DNA from: Rhododendron vialii
Taxonomy: Eukaryota > Streptophyta > Magnoliopsida > Ericales > Ericaceae
NCBI RefSeq assembly: GCF_030253575.1
Contig: NC_080569.1
Span: 20,006,001 to 20,070,000 of the forward strand
DNA length: 64,000 nucleotides
Direction of reading: 5' to 3'
Positions 1 through 9,854 of this stretch are shown here, one piece after another (position 1 is the stretch's first letter; each line of letters begins with the position of its first letter). Both the position numbers and the translations under genes were made by a program. Under the pieces are notes generated by a model, which made no database searches, was not told the origin of the DNA, and saw only the letters and a program-made list of their open reading frames with translations.

Positions 1-706
1 TAGGTTCAATTCCCACTTTGTTCTTTCTATCTCTTGGGTGTGGATTGATTTTACATATACTTGATTTTTCCATATGACTTGATATTTATGTTTGCTATGG
101 TACACAAGGTTTTCAAAAGAGTGGTGTTGAAGTGAAGTATCTGGGTATTTTTGGAATCTCTAATGGGGAACGAAGATAGAAGAGATATTCTTTCGAAGTC
201 TTTAGTTTTCTCTATATTGAAATTTGTAGGTGTTTCATTAGTCATTTATCTTTCTTCAATCGTGAATTGAAACTATCTTAGGTTGGTTGATTCATGTATA
301 AAAGTGTGATGCACCAAATGTGGTCAATGTGCCATTAGGCATTGTTTCTGGTAGTTAAGTACTATACTCATGAATTAGATGGCTTTAAATTTGGCATTGT
401 TTTTGGTAGTTAAGTACTGGACTATACTCATGAATTACAATAACAACTTCCCAGAAAGAGATGTGGTGTCATGTCTTTGGACACAGACAATTTCTATGAA
501 TATGATTGGGTTATTGTTTTGCGTAGTTGGCACAGACAATTTCTATAAATATACTTGGGTTGTTGTTTTGCGTAGTTGGATTTGTTGGGTAGAGGTTGAT
601 ATATTGCACGTAAAAGATTTGGTGGTGATGTGGCGTCATGCTTTAGGCAGTGTTTATTTGTGTGTAATGATCGTTCGAGCCGTGCCTTCAGGCGCAGGCA
701 ATTTCT
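1..706 (+). mobile_element. Helitron 3'-end remnant with internal short repeats
   Basis: Near 677-707 there is a GC-rich hairpin (arms CCGTGCC and GGCGCAG around a TTCA loop, one mismatched pair), then a short AT-rich spacer, CTAA and a host T. This is the layout of a Helitron 3' terminus, and it closely resembles the better preserved end at 32910-32930. No 5' TC end is visible, so the element is truncated or begins outside the window. Inside are two direct duplications: about 337-374 with 391-437, and about 490-529 with 534-580. The open frame at 379-708 has no recognisable domain and ends in the terminal hairpin, so I do not call it a gene. Confidence 0.4.
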
Positions 707-1470
707 AATATACCTTTCCTTTCAGCTCAATGTTTCATATACACATGAGCTTTCTTATTATCAATTAGACAGTTGATGTTGATAAATCTTTTCAGAAAGA
801 TTGAGATAACCATTTGTTTACCTCCTAATGAAGTAGACATCACCTCAATTGGTGAAGGATGATCCGTTAATGTACATTGTCATTTTTTTAGAAAACCAAA
901 CATCCAACCAATCATTTCTCACTCCAAACTTCTACACATTGTAATTGGAGCATGTACTGCCTTAGGTTTTTTGAATGATCAAGTCACTTCCGTTCTATAA
1001 ACTCAATGCTATGCGTGTGTTTTTCATTATTCTAGTTTTTTCATTTTCACTTTTTTTTATTCTTTCTCCTCAAAATATCAATCGCCAAAGTTATAATTTT
1101 ATCTGTTTTTGGTTCTAGCCCACCTTTAATTTTTTGTCCTACAATGTACATACAAGCTAAAAGCCGAGGATAGCTTGTAGTAAGCACATCTCCAACCTCA
1201 TCAGACATAAATTTGATTGAAAATGAATGAAATATTCTGCTCTAACCCTTTCATCAAATCAATACCGGATCAAGGGAGAAGCAAACTTTTACCTAATGGA
1301 AACCTAATTGCACGTATGTCAGGAATGAAGCTAAGGTCCCCTCACGTGTGAGTGGTGTTTAGAGTATGTTCAACGCCAATAATGAGTTATGAGGACTTGT
1401 ACCTGTGTTTTGTCCAACCAAGTCCAAGTTTTGAAACCATTAAAACCCTTCGATAAAGGAATAGACCTAA
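707..1470. other. gene-free AT-rich stretch
   Basis: No coding signature, RNA gene or clear repeat structure is visible here. Confidence 0.5.
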
Positions 1471-1743
1471 GAGCATCTCCACTCCTCACCCTTTTGTTTT
1501 ACACAAATTCAAATTTGTGTAAAATCCTCCATAAATCTACTCCCCTCCTTTACTCAGCCCATACCCAATTGAGCAAGACTCAAATTTTTAGTCAAATTTT
1601 GCAAGCCTATTTATTTCCTCCAAAATTTCCAACAATGCCATTAATGAAATCTTTACTCAAATTATCCAAAATTTCCAACAATGCTATTAATGAAAATTTT
1701 ACTCAAATTTTTGTTTAGAAATGGATATGTCCATTGGAGTGTT
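1471..1743. mobile_element. possible Tourist-like MITE
   Basis: The left end GAGCATCTCC is preceded by TAA. It resembles the left end of the clearer element at 46087. The right end (GGAGTGTTTC, about 1734-1743) is only a weak inverted match and no matching TAA follows. The interior is AT-rich and non-coding. It resembles the stretch at 26540-26780. Confidence 0.3.
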
Positions 1744-1825
1744 TCATATTCAATTCAAATTTAAGTAACGGTTGGAAATGCTATAATGGCAGATAAAAGA
1801 GAAAATGAAAAACGACTAAGTCCTA

Positions 1826-1980
1826 ATGAGGCCCATAAAATAATCACAGGCCCAAAGCACACCACTTTGTATACCCAAAAATCAACCCAAGCCCAGACCC
1901 AGACACCCATTCCCGGCTAACGTCATACCAAAATCCAATCTCTCTCCACATCATCTTCTCTTCTCACTAACTAGGGTTTC
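1826..1980 (+). promoter_or_regulatory. eIF3d promoter: site II motifs and telo-box
   Basis: Several GGCCCA/GCCCA motifs (site II, TGGGCY on the other strand) lie at about 1828-1900, and an AGGGTTT telo-box at about 1972-1979 sits just upstream of the CT-rich leader. This pairing is a known hallmark of plant genes for ribosomal proteins and translation factors and fits the downstream gene. No canonical TATA box is evident. Confidence 0.6.
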
Positions 1981-2010
1981 ACTGATTCCCAACCTCTCAT
2001 CGCCTCCCCG

Positions 2011-2034
2011 TCTCTCTCTCTCTCTCTCTCTCTC
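2011..2034 (+). repeat. (CT)n microsatellite in the eIF3d leader
   Basis: Twelve CT units lie about 40 bp before the eIF3d start codon. CT-rich leaders are common in plant housekeeping genes; no other role can be inferred. Confidence 0.85.
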
Positions 2035-2073
2035 TTCCTTCCCATAATCATCTGAACCAGATCGGAAAATCAA

Positions 2074-3828
2074 ATGGTGGGTTTCAACGTTGGCTCCGTC
2101 GCCTTCAACTCCGACGGGTGGGGCCCACCCGAATCCTCCCCCTCCTCCCCTCCTCTCTCTCTCCCCAACCACCCCTCCCACGTCCCCTTTGCCCCCTTCT
2201 CCCGCTCCGACAAACTCGGCCGCATCGCCGACTGGACCCGCTCCAACTACAACCACCCCAGCAACCGAAACCCTAACAACCACCGCAACAACAACCCCTC
2301 CGATTCTGCCTTCGACTTCACAGGCGACGACTCGTTCGGCCTCAACAACCCCGACGACGACTCCTCCTTCCGCCTCGTCGACGGCAAGCCCCCTCCCCGC
2401 CCCCGCTTCGGCCCCAAATGGCGCTTCAACCCCCACTACCACCACCGCAACCAAAACCAGCTCCCCCAGCGCCGCGACGAGGAAGTCGAGGCTAAAAAGC
2501 GCGAGGCCGAAAAAGAACGTGCCCGCCGCGACCGCCACTACCACCAGAACCACCGCTCCGGCGGCGCCCACCACCACCAGCGCCGCGAGGCAGCCTCGCT
2601 GAAATCCTCCGTCGACATCCAGCCGGAGTGGAACATGCTCGACCAGATCCCCTTCTCCACCTTCTCCAAGCTCTCCTTCTCCGTCCCAGACCCCGAGGAC
2701 CTACTCCTCTGCGGCGCCCTAGAGTTCTATGACCGCTCCTACGACCGCGTCGCACCCAAGAACTCCCGCCCCCTAGAGCGCTTCAAAAACCGAAACTTCT
2801 TCAAGGTCACCACCACCGACGATCCAGTCATCCGTCGCCTCGCCAACGAGGATAAAGCCACCGTTTTCGCCACCGACTCGATTTTATCAACCCTCATGTG
2901 CGCTCCCAGGTCTGTTTACTCATGGGATATTGTTATTCAGCGTGTTGGTAATAAGCTATTCTTCGATAAACGCGATGGGTCCCAGCTGGACTTGCTTTCC
3001 GTCCACGAGACCTCCCAGGAGCCCTTGCCCGAGTCAAAGGAGGATATTAACTCGGCATACTCGTTATCTGTCGAGGCGGCTTATATAAACCAGAATTTCT
3101 CCCAGCAGGTTCTGATTAGGGATGGGAATAAGGTGGAGTTTGAAGAAGGAAACCCGTTTGCTAACGAGGGGGAGGAGGTGGCGTCAGTGGCGTATAGGTA
3201 CAGGAGGTGGAAGCTGGATAATGATATGTATTTGGTGGCGAGGTGTGAGGTGCAGAGTGTGGTGGAGGTGAATAACCAGAGGAGTTTTGTTACGCTGAAT
3301 GCATTGAACGAGTTCGATTCGAAGTATTCGGGGGTGGATTGGAGGCAGAAGTTGGAGACGCAGAGGGGAGCTGTTTTGGCTACTGAGTTGAAGAACAATG
3401 CGAACAAGTTGGCGAAGTGGACTTCACAGGCGCTTTTGGCTAGCGCGGATATGATGAAGTTGGGGTATGTTTCGAGGGTGCATCCACGGGATCATTTTAA
3501 CCATGTGATATTGGCTGTGGTGGGGTATAAGCCGAGGGATTTCGCGGCGCAGATTAATTTGAATACGTCGAACATGTGGGGGATTGTGAAGTCGATTGTG
3601 GACTTGTGTATGAAGTTGAATGAGGGGAAGTACGTGCTTGTGAAGGATCCGTCGAAGCCCCAAGTGAGAATTTACGAGGTTCCAGCGGATGCGTTTGAGA
3701 ATGATTATATGGAGGAGCCTCTGCCGGAGGAAGAACAGGTGCAGCCGCCTGCGGAGGATGCGGAAGGTGGGGAGGAAATTGCAGCTGCAATGGATGTCGA
3801 GGAGAAAGAGATCACCGCTGAGGCTTGA
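2074..3828 (+). CDS. TIF3D1: eukaryotic translation initiation factor 3 subunit D
   Basis: Intronless 584-codon gene for eIF3d, a subunit of the cytoplasmic eIF3 complex that brings mRNA to the 40S ribosome. In animals eIF3d can also bind the 5' cap directly. The protein starts MVGFNVGSVAFNSDGWGPPE, the typical plant eIF3d N-terminus. A low-complexity region rich in His, Asn, Arg and Pro follows (about residues 60-175), then the conserved body from about residue 180 (DIQPEWNMLDQIPFSTFSKL) through the cap-binding-like domain to about 545, and an acidic Glu-rich tail. Length is close to the plant family norm. The ATG at 2074 follows the CT-rich leader and gives the expected N-terminus. The GC-rich first kilobase against a more AT-balanced 3' half produces several long open frames on both strands that are only shadows. 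Plant eIF3d genes are commonly intronless, so this need not be a retrocopy. Confidence 0.97.
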   Translation: MVGFNVGSVAFNSDGWGPPESSPSSPPLSLPNHPSHVPFAPFSRSDKLGRIADWTRSNYNHPSNRNPNNHRNNNPSDSAFDFTGDDSFGLNNPDDDSSFRLVDGKPPPRPRFGPKWRFNPHYHHRNQNQLPQRRDEEVEAKKREAEKERARRDRHYHQNHRSGGAHHHQRREAASLKSSVDIQPEWNMLDQIPFSTFSKLSFSVPDPEDLLLCGALEFYDRSYDRVAPKNSRPLERFKNRNFFKVTTTDDPVIRRLANEDKATVFATDSILSTLMCAPRSVYSWDIVIQRVGNKLFFDKRDGSQLDLLSVHETSQEPLPESKEDINSAYSLSVEAAYINQNFSQQVLIRDGNKVEFEEGNPFANEGEEVASVAYRYRRWKLDNDMYLVARCEVQSVVEVNNQRSFVTLNALNEFDSKYSGVDWRQKLETQRGAVLATELKNNANKLAKWTSQALLASADMMKLGYVSRVHPRDHFNHVILAVVGYKPRDFAAQINLNTSNMWGIVKSIVDLCMKLNEGKYVLVKDPSKPQVRIYEVPADAFENDYMEEPLPEEEQVQPPAEDAEGGEEIAAAMDVEEKEITAEA

Positions 3829-6369
3829 AGGGTATAATTTATTCATCATAATAAATTGGCTATTTTCTGTTTCCTCATTGAATCTTTGGTATTGTTTAAT
3901 CAAAATATATTACTCTGTCCCAATATTTTTCTTCCTCAAGTGAGCTGATGGCAATATGCATGACTTCCAGTAGACCTATTCGAATGAATTGTTTGATGGA
4001 AAATTCTTAAAACTGGATAAAAAATGAGGGCCCGGCCAATTGACTAGCATGTAATATGCTCAGCTTTGGTAAGTTTGTGGTGTTTTAGAGATATCCCTCG
4101 GCTAACAGGTCTTTTAGAGGTATCTATTGATGTGTGTATCCCTCAGCTCACAGTTTTGTACAACTTTTATGATGGCCACTTTCTCAAGGCTGCCTGACTG
4201 GACACCATAGTAGCAACTAGCAATAATTTAGTAACCTCCTACATGTTTCAACCATGTATTATCGTTGTTTTTTCCCTCCTGTAGTTGATCATGATTTGAC
4301 CCCTCCTACAGCTTTTCTGGTTTTTGGAAATCTTTTGAACATTATGAGTTGCATGTTCCTTTAAATTTACTTGCTGAGGAGCTTGGATATGGACAATGGA
4401 CATGGATATGCAGACAATGGTCTTGACAAGCTAGTAACCTCCAAAATGTTTCAAGCTTCCAGTATCGTTGATTCTTTTTCCTGGTAGTTTATCGCGATTT
4501 AACCCCTTCAACAGCTTTTCGAGTTTTTGGAAATCTTTTGAACAGTATGAGTTGCATGTTTTCTTTAGTTATGCACGATGGATATATACGGTACCTGTAT
4601 GGGCAGGTCAAAATCCCCTTTATTAATGGGTGTTACAATTAATGTACCCTTGTTTTGCTTCAGATGCACTATCATGATTTTGGCTAACCTGACTCTGGTG
4701 TATATTGTAGCCTACCGTGATCTTGGCTAACCTCTAGAGAATATGAAGTTTTGGCATTTGTGACGACTTACAAACTTGTGTAGCAAGCAATTCGTAAATT
4801 ATAGTCATCCTTTCCTTTATCTTCTTCAAAACACGTTTTCTTGAATATTCGGCATAAATCCAATGGGAAGGAACCACCCCCCCTTCCCCCTCCGGCCCTC
4901 CCAACACATGTATAACACATTTATCAGTCATATGGAGCACAGTTGCTTAAAAAATGTGGTTGTACAAGTGATTGGTACTTATTAGGTAGGGGTATGGTTA
5001 TTGTTAAAAAGGCCCTCCATTAGTGGGCCTTCGGAATCAGTAACCACGTAGTGAAGATGCTCAACAACTCTTCACTGTGCCCTCATTTTGCTCCATTTGC
5101 CCCTCCTTGATTTTGGCTACCCTCTAGAGAATATTTTGACCCCTAGTATGTCTTTGCTTACTTAAGAGCTTATGCGTGGCAAGCAACTGATAAATTTTAT
5201 TTAGACTCAAAGTCACATTTTCTTCTGGATATATCAGCGCTTGCATATTGGAGTTAATAATTTGCATAATTGCTATGGTAAGGTTAGAAGCATGCTCTTA
5301 TTAAAAGTGAATATGCTCTCTGTGCTCAACTTAGATTATGGAAGGATGACTATTAGAAGAGCTTAATATCCGTGCCACGTGCAACTTGCCTTTTAGTGCT
5401 AAACCATCACCTGCTAGAATTGGTGATTTTATCTATTTTTGTCTTCCACTACTTCCTCTGCAATGATAAATGTTAGTAGGAGGCCATTAAGGCAATATCT
5501 GGTCCAATAATGGAAGATTGCGAGGAAGGAAATCGAAAACTTAGGTTCAGATGGTAAGTAGGACTACATTAGTGTGACTCAATTGAACTTATGGCGTTTC
5601 AGCTCAGTGTAGTCCATGGATATTGATGAACCATACTAGGCGCTTGAACAGCAAAGTTTATATGCACAATTGCACACATGCATGTGTCATCACCTCGCTA
5701 CGAGGATTAAGCATTTAATTGTACTGACCTTGGGCAGTTTCATAAGGGAACGCAGTCTTGTGATGGTTGGGGAACTTGGAATTGTTAGCTTCGCTTTCTT
5801 GCATCATGATCTATTTTACTTCGATTGTTTATGGAGTTGCATACTTTTCTCCTTTGTGGACAAAAGCTGATTTGATGTGATTGCATGGCGATGCTTTCGA
5901 TATGCTCCCATATTTATGCCCTGTCTAAGCTGATATAATAATCTTGAATTTCCAGGAGTACGTTGCTGCAGAGGGAATGCACTGGTGAAGTCTTGCAGTC
6001 CTTGTTCGGGATCGTGCTTTTCTTTCATATAAAGTTTTGTTTTTTAAGCTGTCTAGTGTTGGGAAGTATCTTCTTTTGCTCTGTTTGGCCTTTGACATAG
6101 ATCCATTTAATTTGAGCTTGGATATGCGAGTACATCTCACTAGTTTTACGGATTTTGGTCCATTGAGGTTTTGGGCTTGTTTGATAAATGATGATGCTTA
6201 TGTGTTTTTTCCCTGTTTGCGTTGTCTTTCAATTGTCAGTTGTGAATTCTGGTTGCTGAGATCTTCTGTTATGGTCTCTTATTGGTCGTACCCTATATAG
6301 CATAGACATCGGCACTATTTGGAAACTCTTCAGACACGGGCCTGATATTTAGAAGTGTTTTAAATTTTT
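3829..6369. other. eIF3d 3' flank and gene-free DNA
   Basis: The first few hundred bases presumably include the eIF3d 3'UTR (AATAAA-like at about 3849). The rest shows no coding signature. It contains the degenerate duplication listed next and scattered shorter echoes of it, such as GGCTAACCTCTAGAGAATAT near 4722 and a similar piece near 5107. Confidence 0.5.
4239..4565 (+). repeat. imperfect direct duplication, about 130 bp units 194 bp apart
   Basis: The segment at about 4239-4371 recurs at about 4433-4565. Shared blocks include TTTTTGGAAATCTTTTGAAC and TATGAGTTGCATGTT. The copies differ by many substitutions, so the duplication is old. No gene is involved. Confidence 0.7.
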
Positions 6370-6485
6370 GGGAAAATTAGATAATTAATACTATTCGCTA
6401 AGGACATGTTAAGAACATTTGTTAATACTAAAAATATCCTTAGCAAATATTAATTACAAAATACATCCTTAGCCGTCATTTTCCC
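6370..6485. mobile_element. 116-bp foldback MITE with 10-bp target duplication
   Basis: Ends GGGAAAAT and ATTTTCCC form terminal inverted repeats. Further inside, GCTAAGGA and TCCTTAGC pair. The identical 10-mer TTAAATTTTT flanks both sides (6360-6369 and 6486-6495). A 9-11 bp duplication with GGGAAA-type ends suggests a Mutator-like MITE. Confidence 0.75.
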
Positions 6486-6638
6486 TTAAATTTTTTTTCA
6501 TTGATTTCTTCATTTCAACAGCAAGAGGTCAAATCTAGAACACTCTCGGGATATACTGGGACACTTTCATTCAATCCTTTTAACTATTTGTACACACGTT
6601 CTATTCCTTACCGATATTGGAATCAGCTAATTTTTTGT

Positions 6639-6740
6639 ATAAGAACTCTTAAAAATTATTTTAAACTAATTAAACGGCTTCGATCAATTATAAGAACTCT
6701 TAAAAATTATTTTAAACTAATTAAACGACTCCGATCAATT
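6639..6740 (+). repeat. two tandem copies of a 51-bp unit
   Basis: Units at 6639-6689 and 6690-6740 are nearly identical, each starting ATAAGAACTCTTAAAAATTA. No coding function. Confidence 0.9.
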
Positions 6741-7544
6741 GAGTGAAACTCCTATTAGTGTTGTGTCAAAATTTGTGACCGGCTCCATATATGTATGGAT
6801 GTATGTATGTATCTATATATGTTTGTATGTATACATACACCCACCGTTACTACGCTAATTAAATTACATGTATATCACATTGTAGCCTGCACATACTCGA
6901 GCAATTCCACTACTGTTGTAACCCAATCAAGTTCTGAATACCGTATCGGCAAGAGTATTGATTTTCTTACTGGTATGGTACCGGTACCGGTCAAATACCG
7001 GTACCATTTCGGATTAAGTGCAATGACCAATATATAGTTATAAATTCATTATTTTTCTCAGAGGGAAGAGTGCTTGAGACTAGAGTGGGGAAGTAAGCTT
7101 AGTACAAAATGACTAGAATCCACGAGACTTTAAAAGGGTTGAATACTCAGTTGATTTAACGCTTACTATATCCTACATAGGCATTTACCATGATGGAAAG
7201 GCGACATCTAGGATTCGACCAATGATTTGAACGACATGCTCGTACAAAATGACTAGAATTCATCCATATTTATACTACTCCATGAAAAGTTCTAAATTTC
7301 TTCTTTACAAGATAATATCTAGGTACACTCTAGATTTTAGACATGTGAGAAATACCTACAACAAAATATCTAGGTATACTCTAGATTTTAGACATGTGAG
7401 AAATACCTACGATATTTGTTGTAAGTGTTTTTTAGACATCTTCTGATGTCTAGATATTCTAGAACTCTTCAAGAAACTACAAACTTATATCTCCTTCCAA
7501 AATATCTTCTATACATCAGTGAGATATTCATATGTTAGTCAACG
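6741..7544. other. gene-free DNA with a GTAT-rich microsatellite and short repeats
   Basis: A (GTAT)-type simple repeat lies at about 6788-6838. The motif ACAAAATGACTAGAAT occurs at about 7105 and again at about 7245. No gene is visible. Confidence 0.5.
7316..7410 (+). repeat. direct repeat, 44-bp units with 51-bp period
   Basis: Copies at 7316-7359 and 7367-7410 differ by one base and are separated by 7 bp. Non-coding. Confidence 0.9.
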
Positions 7545-7690
7545 GGGATTCAAAGCCCTGAAATTCAAACATGCTCCCCGTGGGGCTCGAACACTGGCCA
7601 CCATGAGGGAGACACATGAGCAAACCAACTCAACTATGCTTGGTTTCTTGGGCTTGACTTGCACTTTATTTTCATGGGCTAAAATACTAA
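7545..7690 (-). mobile_element. tRNA-derived SINE-like fragment
   Basis: Read on the minus strand, the segment contains TAGTTGAGTTGG, a full match to the RNA polymerase III A-box pattern. About 45 bp later comes TGTTCGAGCCC, one base off the B-box. This is the spacing of a tRNA-type SINE head. I could not find a clear polyA tail or target duplication, so it may be a fragment. Confidence 0.45.
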
Positions 7691-7755
7691 ATCAAATTTA
7701 TGCTCCAACAGACACGATCGACATAAAGATATCGATCCAAACTTTGGGGAAATTA

Positions 7756-8545
7756 AAGAAGTGAAGGACTTTCCGAATAAAATCCCATTCAAGCCTATCG
7801 TATAGGCTTTCTCGAGGTCGAGTTTGATGATCATGTTCTGATGCCTTTTTTCCCCTTCATATGGTTAAAATGATGAATAACTTCCTGAACCATGATAACA
7901 TTATCCGAACCACACGTCGTGGGTTGAAACTGGATTGTACGGGAGTCACAGGACTAATGAGATCTCCCAAGTAAGGACGAATGCGAGGAACCAGAATTTG
8001 AGTGACCAATTTGAGTGAAGTAGTATTATAGACTGATAGGTCTAAGCTGACCCACAGTTTCCGGATTCCTCACTTTGGGAGTTAGACACAAAAGAGTATG
8101 AGGGATTAGTCCCGCGGTAAAAACTCCATGAATGAAGTTGCAAAATGGAGTTAGCTGTTATGTCCACAATTTTTGGAAAAATCCCGGGTGGAGACCATCA
8201 GGACCCGGAGATTTCCAAGACCCAGGGCGGCCTTGATTTTCGAGTTTGTGGGTATAGAACAGAGAGTTGCACGGGTGTGGTCCCCAAGAGCGGGAAATGG
8301 GAGCTAGGGAAGAGAGATCTAACTCACGAGAAGATGACAACTGACTAGTACTAAAAAGAAAAGGTTCTTAAAATGAGAGAGCACAAAAGTTCTTAATAGA
8401 GGCTTCATCATATTGCCACGGGCCCACTGAGTCCTTAAGAGTTGAGAGATTCTATTGGAACGACGATGGATAATGGTGGGAAGATTGAAGAAGTAGTGTG
8501 TATTATTAAGATCACCTTCAGTGAGCCATTCTACACGGGATTAAT
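7756..8545 (-). mobile_element. L1-type LINE reverse transcriptase remnant
   Basis: Minus-strand translation in several frames gives typical plant L1 ORF2 blocks in the right order: a WLTEGDLN-like block (about 8500), SPGPDGLHPGFFQKLW (about 8160-8205), a PKVRNPETVGQLRPISL block (about 8030-8090), LISPV (about 7950) and KLDLEKAY..LEWDFI (about 7770-7815). Frames are broken by stops and indels, so it is dead. The catalytic FADD region would lie further left and is missing. Confidence 0.85.
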
Positions 8546-8889
8546 TTCTCATTTTAGGGTCCAAAATGATTCCTCTTGGAGAAGGATCTGATTGAGTTCG
8601 ATCAGTCAACAGGTTACTCGATCTAGCTCAAGATACTTGAAAGAAAAGAGCAAGGGTTATTATCCTGTACGCTTTTTGAATCCCTGATGAAAGACGAGCA
8701 AGGATCGAGTTGTGCTAGCTAGCTAGGAGAGGTACTGGTGAGGAGTTGAGTCCGATCGAGGGAGATGGGAGGGATACATGTGCATGCGTTGGGGTATATT
8801 ATATATTAGCCCAAGCGTAACGGGGACCCGGGAAACTACCCAAGTAGTCAACCATGCCACATTAATGATCAAGGCGTTCTTTGAATTTA
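8546..8889. other. gene-free DNA
   Basis: Nothing recognisable beyond possible upstream debris of the L1 fragment. Confidence 0.4.
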
Positions 8890-9371
8890 TCTTTACTACG
8901 CACTCAAAAGTTCATTGAAAATCCATAAGATGATTTACCCACAAGATTCTCCTTTGAGCATATATAGTTTGGTCTTGCATGAATACCCGAAAAAAAAAAT
9001 CCAAAAATCATATATAGTTAACCAATTCTTGATTTATGGGAAATTTTTTGAATTTGGTAGGGCTTCAAAAAAGAGTCCTAATTTATAAAATATTGTTGTT
9101 TAGTTTCAAAACACTAAATTTTCATAACTAGATGATGACCAATTATTATTTTTCTCCTTTATTAAGAGGATAGAAAGCAACACATGAACTACATGTGTTT
9201 AGTCTATAGTACATTGAGTCACGTAATATTGGTAAAATTCATTATGATTTGTAATCATTGCTACATTGTTGAATAACAACTTTATTTATGCAATTTACAA
9301 TATCTTTATACACTTCTTTTTTTTTTTTATATTGGACAAACTCTTGTGCATTGCACGGGTTCATTTGCTAA
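8890..9371 (+). mobile_element. candidate short non-autonomous Helitron
   Basis: The right end has a 7-bp hairpin (CTTGTGC, loop ATT, GCACGGG), an 8-bp spacer and CTAA followed by host T (9372). That is a good Helitron 3' end. A possible left end is TCTTTACTACG at 8890, preceded by host A, close to the TCTCTACTA consensus. The interior is AT-rich and non-coding. The right end is more convincing than the left. Confidence 0.45.
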
Positions 9372-9854
9372 TAGTAATTGAAACATAAGATTAGGTAAAA
9401 AAAAAAATTTGAAAGAAAAATAATTGTTGCCGTGGTGGTCATGATCAAGAATAAGAAAATAATAAACCACAAGTTGAATCAAACCATCTAGGCTCACTAG
9501 TGCAGCTGCTGTATGCTTTTTCAATTCGTATTTTTCTTGATGAGAGGAATACCTAATAAAGTTCAGTAAAGTTTTACAGCATTTTCCTTTCCTTAATATA
9601 TAAAAAACAACTGTAGGGGCATAAGTCAACATTTATTAAAGAGCTTTGTACTGATCACTATATAGTACGAAGGTTTTGTACACTACACTGTATCCACTGG
9701 CTGGCAGTGGCACCATGAATCACTTAATTCTGGCCCAAAAAATCGAACTTACAATTTAAGTGCATGAAAACTAGGGGAGGAGATAGCCCGAGAGGCGTTT
9801 TTGCAGATCAAAAAAAAAAAAACTAGGGGAGGTTGAACTGATCATCTTCATATG
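9372..9854. other. NPH3 gene 3' flank
   Basis: Probable 3'UTR and downstream flank of the minus-strand NPH3 gene. No other gene is seen; the small insertion at 9781 lies here. Confidence 0.5.
9781..9818 (+). mobile_element. 38-bp polyA-ended insertion with 14-bp target duplication
   Basis: The 14-mer AAAACTAGGGGAGG occurs at 9767-9780 and again at 9819-9832. Between them is a 38-bp stretch, AGATAGCCCGAGAGGCG onward, ending in a run of A. This has the form of an extremely 5'-truncated retroposon, probably within the 3'UTR of the NPH3 gene. Confidence 0.6.

Noticed and set aside
1..25. tRNA B-box-like GGTTCAATTCC at the window start
   Set aside because: Too little sequence upstream to test for a tRNA, and no matching acceptor or T stem could be built.
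1951..2602. Long open frames overlapping the 5' half of eIF3d on both strands (Val/Gly-rich and Thr/Pro-rich products)
   Set aside because: They are by-products of the GC-rich eIF3d coding sequence, have simple composition and match no domain.
3424..3903. 159-codon minus-strand frame over the 3' half of eIF3d
   Set aside because: Antisense shadow of the real gene.
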